This document shows, piece after piece, positions 56,860-64,000 of a DNA stretch of 64,000 bases. Where the stretch lies: positions 23,251,187-23,315,186 of the forward strand of contig OX638368.1 in the NCBI GenBank assembly GCA_951812925.1. The letters are read 5' to 3'. The number at the start of each line of letters is the position of its first letter. Positions within the stretch are counted from its first letter, which is position 1. This stretch comes from Calliopum simillimum (taxonomy: Eukaryota; Arthropoda; Insecta; Diptera; Lauxaniidae). The translations under genes and the position numbers were made by a program. The notes beneath the pieces were generated by a model. It made no database searches and had not been told where the DNA came from. It saw nothing but the letters and a program-made list of their open reading frames with translations.

Positions 56860-57172
56860 CAGGCCTATCACTGAATCCATTCGTAGATACGAATTTCGTG
56901 AAGTCTACGAAAGTGCTATCATTGAATTCGAATTGCTACGACGTGAATTCAAAATTCGTCGATTGGGATTACTTACTCCATCCGAAACTCAAATTTTTTT
57001 TTTAGTTTCCGACAAATGGATATGACTACCGAAGAAATATCATAATTTTATTAAAAAAGTACTTCAAACTCCAATAATTACGAAGTTACGTTCGAAATTT
57101 CTTGTAATCAATAATAGCATTTTCGTAGATCTCACGAAATTCGTATCTACGATGGATTCAATGATAGGCCTG
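56860..57172. repeat. Foldback MITE with CAGGCCTATCA ends
   Basis: CAGGCCTATCACTGAATCCA, GATACGAATTTCGTGA and TCTACGAAA at the left return as TTTCGTAGA, TCACGAAATTCGTATC and TGGATTCAATGATAGGCCTG at the right. Arms are at least 65 bp and extend weakly further in. Target duplication not clear. Confidence 0.7.
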
Positions 57173-57570
57173 AATAGTAAGTCATAAAAAGTGATGCGAT
57201 TTTTGAAAGTGCTATTTTTTTCCTTCAAAACTCACTTTGATTCATATTGTTATCTTTATTATCCTCCGAAATATCCTAACCTTAAAAAAGTTAAAAATAT
57301 GCACGATATATGCCATTACAAACTGTGGTTGTTTTATATGTATGGTTCGGAACTGTCCAAATTTTTGCTCCACTTTTTTCATAATTTTTAAACACTTCAC
57401 ATCTTCCATCAATTAACTTTGCTCAATAGTTTCAAAAAAAAAAAAAACATGCCTGGGCAACTACTACTTAGCAGATGCCTTATCTGGCTAATAAATATAA
57501 GGGCAACTGACGTACACGGTTGCCATCGGCAATGTGAATTTTCCGATGGCAACCAAGTTGCTATACGCAA

Positions 57571-57961
57571 TAGGGGCCTTAATAATATAAAACTAATCCG
57601 TGTGAATTCAGATACTTTTCATTTAGGAGTATTTTTGATGAAAAAGGTGTGTCGAACGCTAAAAAGTATTAGAATATTTTTTTTGTAGAATTGCAGGTCC
57701 TACAAATAACATTGATTTGTATTTACGAAAAAGTAACCGTTTAGGATATATTCGATAAAATCGAATTTATCGCCGTTTTGTGTTTTTTTTAGAATATTTC
57801 CTAAACGGTTACTTTTTCGCTAAAGCAAATCAAAATTTTTGTAGTACTTGTAATTCTCTACAGAAGAGATTCTAATATTTTTAATCGTTCGTCTCACCGT
57901 TTTCATCAAAAAGCCTCCTCAATGAAAAGTAATTGAATTCACACGGATATTGGAACAGGCC
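57571..57961. repeat. CCTGTTCC foldback element, complete
   Basis: Arms of about 170 bp: ATCCGTGTGAATTCAG, CATTTAGGAGTATTTTTGATG, GTAACCGTTTAGGATAT pair with ATTTCCTAAACGGTTAC, CATCAAAAAGCCTCCTCAATG, GAATTCACACGGAT. The right end is GGAACAGGCC. The left end is degraded. A half copy lies at 17,648-17,795. In the title phrase only the first 20 bases of each motif matter. Confidence 0.65.
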
Positions 57962-58796
57962 AGAATGAATAAAAAAAAAAAAAAAAATTGATTAAAAAGA
58001 TTTTTTGTTTTTATACAGTTTTCTTTATTTAAATTGCCTAAATCGTCTACACACTTATAAATCTTTACATTGATTTCTATTTTGCTACCAGCATCCTTTG
58101 GTTAAATAATTAAGCATTTTTAGTAAGAAGCATTTTAAACAATAAATATCAATATATGGTATATATGTATATGTATGTATATATAAAACTAAAATTAGCG
58201 TAAAGTATATATATATATTTTTGTTTGCATATATACTTGACCATTCTTGTAACATATTTGTAGATAGATACTTTAAATATACATTGTAACATTTTATTCA
58301 AATTTAAATATATTATGCATTATCTTATTATCTTAAGCTAATAATAATTTTAGTAAGTTAAAAAAAAAAAAAAAACAGCAATAGTTAACTTTAAATAACC
58401 AAATAAATTTAAACATAAAAAAATAAAATAAATTAAATATCGTAGAATTTAAAATTATTAAATATTAAGCTTATCATATAAAATTTTTAAATGGTTTTAT
58501 ATTGTAATTTCTTGTCAAATACATAACGTGTCAGGTTCTGAGGTAAAACTCATTAAGTGCTTAACAATTTCTGTGCACTAAGTGAATTTTATCTCTTAAC
58601 TGACGATATGTATGCATACATTTAAACGTATGGTTTAAGCATATTACCGAAAAACTAACTCATAACGAATGCAGCCAATAAAACTATACATATACCCTTT
58701 ATTCGAAAATGTCACCAGCTTATTTTTACTGTGCGCCACAATTTATATAAAACGATTAAGTTTAAGCTCAAAAATAACAAAACCAAAATCACTATG
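57962..58796. other. AT-rich intergenic with TA-rich microsatellites
   Basis: TATATG/TATA repeats at 58,155-58,225, A runs near 58,360 and 57,970. No gene. Confidence 0.4.
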
Positions 58797-58906
58797 AGGG
58801 TTATCGTGAATTAATATTCCCAGGGAATTTTTCTCAAACTGCAATAGAGAATGCAAGGCTGTCTGAGAAAAATTTCCTGGGAATATTGATTCACGATAAC
58901 CCCCTA
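58797..58906. repeat. GGGTTATCGTGAAT MITE, copy 2
   Basis: GGGTTATCGTGAATTAATAT and TTCCCAGGGAATTTTTCTCA at the left pair with TGAGAAAAATTTCCTGGGAA and TATTGATTCACGATAACCC at the right. About 110 bp; better preserved than copy 1. Confidence 0.7.
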
Positions 58907-60478
58907 TATGTACTTTTTACTTTTTGTTTTCAAGCACAAAAGATCTTCTGAGGATAAAACAGAATAGTTTTTTTTTTATTTGTACATTAAGTTCTCAATT
59001 TAATAAAGGCGCTATCAATTAAAAAAATAAGTTACTACCAAATTTTAATACTCACAAATCACATCTTTACTTAAGAAAAAAAAAAAAAATAGTTTGTTTC
59101 GAAAATAATTGCTCAAAATTGTTTAAGACTTTATTTATTAGCTAAGGTCTTAATACTAATGTTCTTAAAAGATTCGCCGAAACAAACCACAGCCTCCTCC
59201 AAACATAGACTACATACATCGTCCTCTACAAGTGTTAAGGTGATAGACATCTGAAGTTGTCATGTCATATCCAGTCACTACTGCGATCAAACAGCTCAGA
59301 CATCTCCGTTGACGACTAAGAATTACCGCTCAGAAGCTCTTTTTTGGACTCTCATATATTGTCTGCAGTTGAATGCCTTCCTCTATCTGCAGTCATGCAA
59401 GACGTCAATGCATTTGCTGACTAAAGCCTTTACCAATCTACAGTTATGGATATTTTGAAATATTATGAAAGATTTCTATATATTGTGATTTTTCTTTTTT
59501 AAGTAAAGGCATGATGAACAAAATCGAAATAAAATTTTTACACATTTTCTTATTTCAGATTTACTTATAATCTTGACAGTAATTATTTTTTATATATTTT
59601 TTAAAAATAGCTCTTATAGCGAATTTTATAAAGATTGTTTTTTTATGGGTTTAATTTTTTTTTTAAATATATGTATGTAAATGTTTAGGAAATACAAATG
59701 GCATTATTTGTGTGCTAGCAAAAACAATTATTGCTTGCATATATGTATATGGTATTATGCTTACATACTAATTAATAATAATTCAGAAGTTGAAAATAAC
59801 TTTAGATTTTTCAAAGTTAAGTACAGTATCATGGTATTTGATCTGTTAATCGTACAATTTTGTATATAATACAGTTAGGTTTACTAGTGATGTTAGCAAA
59901 ACTGTTATATGGCTAAAGGAGCTAAATGAACATTGGCTGTCCGCACAAAGTACTTGGATTTAAATAACCCATTTTCTGAGTTTTCGAGCTGTCGAACAGC
60001 AAATTTAATAATTTTCATACGATTTTTTTCTTTATCCAGATTTCAGTGACGCTGGATGTTATATACCATTTAATAGTTAATTAAATTCGCCTTTAGAAAA
60101 ATATGATTTCGGTCAACCCCCTTCCCCACTTGGGCTGCAGTTCATGTTTAATGGGTTGAATGACGTATAATTATAATTAATTTTTTTCTAAACGTACTAT
60201 TTTACTGTAAATAATTATTGTCGAAATTATTCAAAAAATAAATTTATTTGTTTTCACAAGGAACCATAGACAGACCTGCCAAAATGACTCTTCGAGAAGT
60301 CAAACAGTGGGGGTTCGTGGAAACAAGATTTATATACCTACATTAAAATCTATTGCTGTGCTTTAGTCAGGACAAAACTCGAAATTTTCTATTAATTTTT
60401 TCGGGGAAAAGGTTTAGAGGGAAAAACAGGTAATGCTAACATCCCTGAAGCACCGGCGGATATAATTGTCTCAGTAGT
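58907..60478. other. Intergenic, nothing recognised
   Basis: No supported gene or repeat. Confidence 0.4.
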
Positions 60479-61222
60479 CCCATCTTTGGTCTAGTTACTT
60501 TGTAAGCAAACCAAAACACACTACACCTCAAACTAGAATAAATTCACTTAAATTATCAATTGTAACAAAAGTGGTCCAAATGTGATGCAAGGTCGGTCAT
60601 TAGTAACTAATGTGGTCCAATTGTGTATCAATTGTGTCAGTGAAATTATAACTTAACTGACTACGTACTGTTTGGCAGTTCGTCGATTGTAAAGAAGACT
60701 AAACGATAGTGAATCGTCCTAATGACTTGCGCTGCGCGGAGAGACCTGGGTTGAAATCCTTCACTCGGTGATTTTCAATACCATTTTTAAAATTTCCATT
60801 AATTTGCATACAATTTGTCTGGAGAGTCTTTGGAGCGGAAAATGAAACAAAAATAGCCGAGGTATAAAATAATAAAAAAATTAATAAAAAAAAATTTTTT
60901 CCGCAGTAAGATGATCAGAAATATATAACAGAGTCTTTAGCATATTCGTCTATGAAATCTTTTTAAATTGTATATTAAATTAAATTCTTTGAAATTTATA
61001 AATAAAATTAAACTGATCTTTTTCTGGTCCAAATGTAATGTAAAAGGAGACAATTGACTATTTTCTGGTCTCAATGTAATGCATAAGAAGAAAATTGGAT
61101 GACTAATAATACAAAACGTTAATAGAACTTTATATGTGATGGGACCAGAATTTGGACTGGTCGGTCGCCTCCAAGGTATAGTTTACAAACTAGCTTTGGA
61201 ATAGTCCGTTGTCCTGCAGGAA
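60479..61222. repeat. Dispersed repeat copy 2 (uninterrupted)
   Basis: Matches both halves of copy 1 across the hAT insertion point: CTACACCTCAAACTAGAATA reads straight through. It contains AATGACTTGCGCTGCGCGG and a degenerate B-box (GGTTGAAATCC at about 60,752). Ends with GGAATAGTCCGTTGTCCTGC. The SINE-like block suggests the family may be tRNA-derived, but no A box is convincing. Confidence 0.65.
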
Positions 61223-61849
61223 TTCTTCTTCACCAGGAGCACTCTGGAAATACTGGAAATGGGTAAAAAAATTTCATAAAAATATTAAGAAGATGAGATA
61301 GGGGGTAGATTCGTTCAGAAAAAAATATAAAGGGGGAAAAAATAATGAGTGTTGGGCTCACATTTTATTCCTCTAAGGGCGACATTTGCGCAGCTATGGG
61401 GCTTTTGACGACCATCCTCACATTTTCTTGAATTTTGACCTCAATAAGACGCCACTTAACATCATCCAATCTACCCTATTTTTTTGTGGTTTATGCATAT
61501 GATAAAACCTCACCAAATTAAGGGTTGTTGCGTATGCAAATCAAGAAATCGAACTCTTAATCATGTCTAATATGCATATTCAATATATAAGCTGAATTTT
61601 GCGAAACCGTCATTGTTAGACTTTTAGAAATCTCTCGCACCTGGCGAAACAATAACATCTAAAAAATTCGACTTTCTTGGGTCTCCATTACTTTAGAAAA
61701 ATTGCTGTTAATTCTAGATTCAAACTTTCATTTCGCGCGGCAGAAAATGGGTTAAGTGTAAAAATAACAGATTACATACCAGGATACTGTTGTAAATATA
61801 CTAAAAAAATTCATATAAAAAATAAATAAACAAATGTTAAAGTTAAATC
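61223..61849. other. Intergenic, nothing recognised
   Basis: No supported gene or repeat. Confidence 0.4.
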
Positions 61850-62330
61850 TTTACCAAATCATGTTGATCTTTTTTAAAATCGAATTAAATTTTTTCCAAA
61901 TCAAAATAAACCTTTTCTAAATCATATTTAAACTTTTTCAAATTCAAATAAAACTTTTTTCAAATTCAAATTAAACCTTTTTTAAATCAAAATAAACCTT
62001 TTCCAAATCAAATAAAACTTTTTCTAAATCAAATTAACCTTTTTCCAAACACATGGCCAATTCCCTTGACATTTTGGAAGGTGTTTGGTAGACACAATAT
62101 TCAACCATATGGCAAGTTTCATAATGCTTGCTGCTGAAGGTACAGAGATCTATACATAATTTTAAGTGTATTTTTTGTAAAGCTTGTTTGATTTGGAAAA
62201 AGGCTAATTTGATTGTTTTAAAAAGTTTAATTTGATTAGGAGAAAGGTTTATTTTGATTTGGGAAAAAGTTTATTTTGACTTGAAAAAAGATCAATATGC
62301 TGTGGAAAAGGTTTAACTTGCAGTGGAATC
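61850..62330. repeat. Two facing minisatellites next to the pollux 3' end
   Basis: From about 61,850 to 62,050 a unit of about 20-24 bp of the type CAAATCAAAATAAACCTTTT repeats with variation some nine times. From about 62,185 to 62,330 the reverse complement (GGTTTATTTTGATTTGG-like) repeats five to six times. Some 135 bp of ordinary sequence separates them. The pair can fold into one hairpin. It lies 240-720 bases downstream of the pollux stop on the pollux sense strand. Confidence 0.7.
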
Positions 62331-62491
62331 TGTAAAAATGGTGAAAAGTTATTTTCAATCTCTGATAAAATTCTTTTTAAATATACTTTAATAGCGAGCA
62401 GGTTATATTTTCAATATATGCATGTATGTAAGTTTGTATGTAGGTATAGCTATTGCAACAATTCCAATTGAAATTCTGAATTTGAGTCAGT

Positions 62492-62497
62492 TTTATT
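62492..62497 (-). terminator. Candidate pollux polyadenylation signal
   Basis: TTTATT on the plus strand reads AATAAA on the minus strand, about 70 bases past the pollux stop codon. Position and orientation are right; no cleavage-site evidence. Confidence 0.4.
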
Positions 62498-62565
62498 TTT
62501 TGTCCATTTCTACGCAAAAGTAATTAGTATAACCTTTGCAGAAACTTTGTTAGGAATCAAAATGG

Positions 62566-63681
62566 TTAGCTTCGACTAGATGCATTTGATGTTGGCTCAT
62601 TTTCAGTGCTAACATTTGAAGCATTTGCTGATGTCAGCGAGCGCATATGATGCACTGGCTTTTTAGATTTGAGCTGTGTCGTACCATTAAAACGTACGTT
62701 AACATCACCTCCAACCATGCTAAGGGGATGCATTTCTTCAATTTTAATATCAACATTTGACAATATCGTAGATGATGATTTTGTAGTTGTTTTTATTGTT
62801 CTAGCTGACGCTGTAGAAATTGTCTCATCAATTGTTGCAGGTGGTGGTGGCGATACTGTGACTGTGGCATAATTATGTCTAACTGCAATTGGCGACAACG
62901 CTGCTGGTGTAGTTTTATAGCCCATACGACTAAAAATACTGCCACCGCTTGTACTGCTATTGTTGGTATCACCATAGCTACTGCTTGTATTACTACTTGT
63001 ACTTGGCGGACTAATTGGTGTACCAACACCGCTATCAACTTCAAGTGGACTTTTAATGTTTGCAACATATTTATCTACATGTTCAGGTAATTTCAGCTCA
63101 TCAAGTTTGGCGCGTATATCAGTGGCATTGTGTGTTATTGCATTTGAATTGCTGCTGTCTAACAAGCGATTAGGCCTTTGCAAGTGTTGTTGAGTTTGTT
63201 GTTGAAGTGTTGGTGGCGATTGCGACAATTGTGTCGTCGTTGGGCCGCCAGCAACTCCGGTTAGAGAACCTTGTGAGGCACGTTGTTGCTGTTGCCTCAG
63301 TTGCTCATAAGTATGTTCAAAAAAAGGTGTCTTCTCCTTCTTTTGTTTTTGTGGCGAACCATGTTCTTCTCTTTCGTTTAACTCTTCCAACACTTTCAGT
63401 GGAAACCCCAAGTGACTGTTCACCGATACGGATTTACCAATTTTACGTTCAGTAAATAGTGGTTTTCGACGTTGTCGCTCTAAATCATCAAGCTGTTGTA
63501 GTATACGTCGTACGTCGCTAGGTAATTCGAGATCTATATTGCGCTCGGCTAAATGTGCGACAAAACGTCCTAAATTCTGTATGGTCAATTCAAGTGACTG
63601 TATTTGAGTTTGTAATGTGCCTATTTGGTTTTGCTGGGAGGATCGCGTCTTTTCCAATTGAGCAATAGACGATTGCGCAAA
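62566..63681 (-). CDS. plx: pollux last coding exon
   Basis: The acceptor CTTGCAG precedes the TTT codon at 63681. The exon codes 371 residues and stops at TAA 62566-62568. The N-terminal 80 residues are coiled coil. The following sequence contains RKPLFTERKIGKSVSVNSHL and FFEHTYEQLRQQQQRAS. The C-terminal 250 residues are low complexity, rich in Ser, Thr, Asn and Gln, so the region is probably disordered. Confidence 0.82.
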   Translation of the reverse strand, partial: FAQSSIAQLEKTRSSQQNQIGTLQTQIQSLELTIQNLGRFVAHLAERNIDLELPSDVRRILQQLDDLERQRRKPLFTERKIGKSVSVNSHLGFPLKVLEELNEREEHGSPQKQKKEKTPFFEHTYEQLRQQQQRASQGSLTGVAGGPTTTQLSQSPPTLQQQTQQHLQRPNRLLDSSNSNAITHNATDIRAKLDELKLPEHVDKYVANIKSPLEVDSGVGTPISPPSTSSNTSSSYGDTNNSSTSGGSIFSRMGYKTTPAALSPIAVRHNYATVTVSPPPPATIDETISTASARTIKTTTKSSSTILSNVDIKIEEMHPLSMVGGDVNVRFNGTTQLKSKKPVHHMRSLTSANASNVSTENEPTSNASSRS

Positions 63682-63896
63682 CTGCAAGAGAAAGGTAAGT
63701 GTGTGGTTAATTTTTGATTTCTTGAGATAACACTTTCATGTTTTTATACCTGTAATTGCTGTTCCAAATGTAGATTTTGTGCTTTTTCTCTGTTCAACAT
63801 TTCCAAGTGATGATTTGTTGTTGAGATTTCTTCTTGTAGTACGTTGTACTCAACTTTGTATTCGTCCAACTGTTTGCCTATGTCTAAGGTGAATAT
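62566..63896 (-). CDS. plx: Pollux, C-terminal part (TBC1D1/TBC1D4-type Rab-GAP), runs off the right edge
   Basis: Two coding exons are visible: 63750-63896 and 62566-63681, joined in phase 0. The first encodes 49 residues including KQLDEYKVEYNVLQEE, matching the coiled coil after the TBC domain of TBC1D1/TBC1D4 as I remember it. The second continues the coiled coil (QLEKTRSSQQNQ, IQSLELTIQNLGRF), then a basic/acidic segment and a Gln/Ser/Thr-rich tail of 371 residues in all. The catalytic TBC domain and PTB domains would lie beyond 64,000. Family members activate GTP hydrolysis by Rab proteins in vesicle traffic. Pollux is castor's neighbour in Drosophila, which supports the call. An IKIE motif in the tail fits the SUMO consensus. 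Confidence 0.8.
63750..63896 (-). CDS. plx: pollux penultimate visible exon (coiled coil)
   Basis: Read on the minus strand, the acceptor is TTTTTCCAG before the ATA codon at 63896, and the donor is CAG/GTATAA at 63750. The length, 147 bp, is exactly 49 codons with no stop, and heptad-like Leu spacing continues straight into the next exon. It is too short for a length-filtered frame search and was found from the splice sites. Confidence 0.8.
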
Positions 63897-64000
63897 CTGG
63901 AAAAATGTATGAAAAATATCGAATTATATATTTATGTTTTGAACAGAATAACTAACACAGTGCAACAATTTGGGAGAAAAAAATGTTGCGGTCGCTGATT

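Overview
This is eukaryotic, AT-rich, repeat-dense nuclear DNA from a higher dipteran fly. The evidence is a four-exon zinc-finger gene that reads as castor (cas, the CASZ1 family), followed by the C-terminal exons of what reads as pollux (plx, TBC1D1/TBC1D4 family). From memory, castor and pollux are neighbours in Drosophila, so the pairing supports both names. The repeat content (DINE-1-like Helitrons, mariner, Transib, hAT, RTE and CR1/LOA-like non-LTR elements) fits a schizophoran fly with a larger genome than Drosophila, such as a tephritid. The species cannot be fixed by eye.

Layout. 1-45 kb is intergenic sequence upstream of castor, built largely of transposons. In order it holds: a palindromic repeat at the left edge; a 5'-truncated non-LTR retrotransposon with an open reverse-transcriptase frame (2.3-4.75 kb); a minus-strand RNase H-bearing non-LTR remnant (6.0-10.4 kb) split by a Transib element (7294-9538, 5-bp duplication CGACG) and by a near-perfect foldback element (6497-7170, 8-bp duplication); two mariners in opposite orientation (11.4-12.6 and 17.8-18.9 kb); two RTE copies (14.6-16.06 and 21.4-22.7 kb); giant inverted repeats (22.9-24.9 kb); an element with TIRs that encloses a tRNA-like SINE head (25.7-26.4 kb); a hAT element with 8-bp duplications (29,573-32,788); further foldback repeats; and a decayed LOA-like remnant (42.4-44 kb). 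About 6-7 kb upstream of castor is a dense cluster of POU octamer sites, a candidate neuroblast enhancer.

45.3-52.2 kb is castor on the + strand. Exons are 45320-46354, 49418-50213, 50280-50650 and 51747-52172, and every junction is GT/AG and in frame. The predicted protein is 875 residues: glutamine- and serine-rich N terminus, four C2H2 fingers each preceded by a C-x(4-7)-C 'para-finger', an AT-hook-like basic motif and an alanine-rich C terminus. Intron 1 holds a DINE-1-like Helitron with a 142-bp tandem array. Intron 3 is mostly one long imperfect inverted repeat.

52.2-62.5 kb lies between the two convergent genes: a second DINE-1-like element with a nested 945-bp foldback, several small palindromic MITEs, a second copy of the repeat that the hAT interrupts, and a pair of inverted minisatellites next to pollux. 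62.57-63.90 kb is the last two coding exons of pollux on the - strand; the gene runs off the right edge.

Functionally the two host genes are independent. Castor is a nuclear transcription factor of the neuroblast temporal series. Pollux is a Rab GTPase-activating protein, of which only the C-terminal coiled-coil region is visible here.
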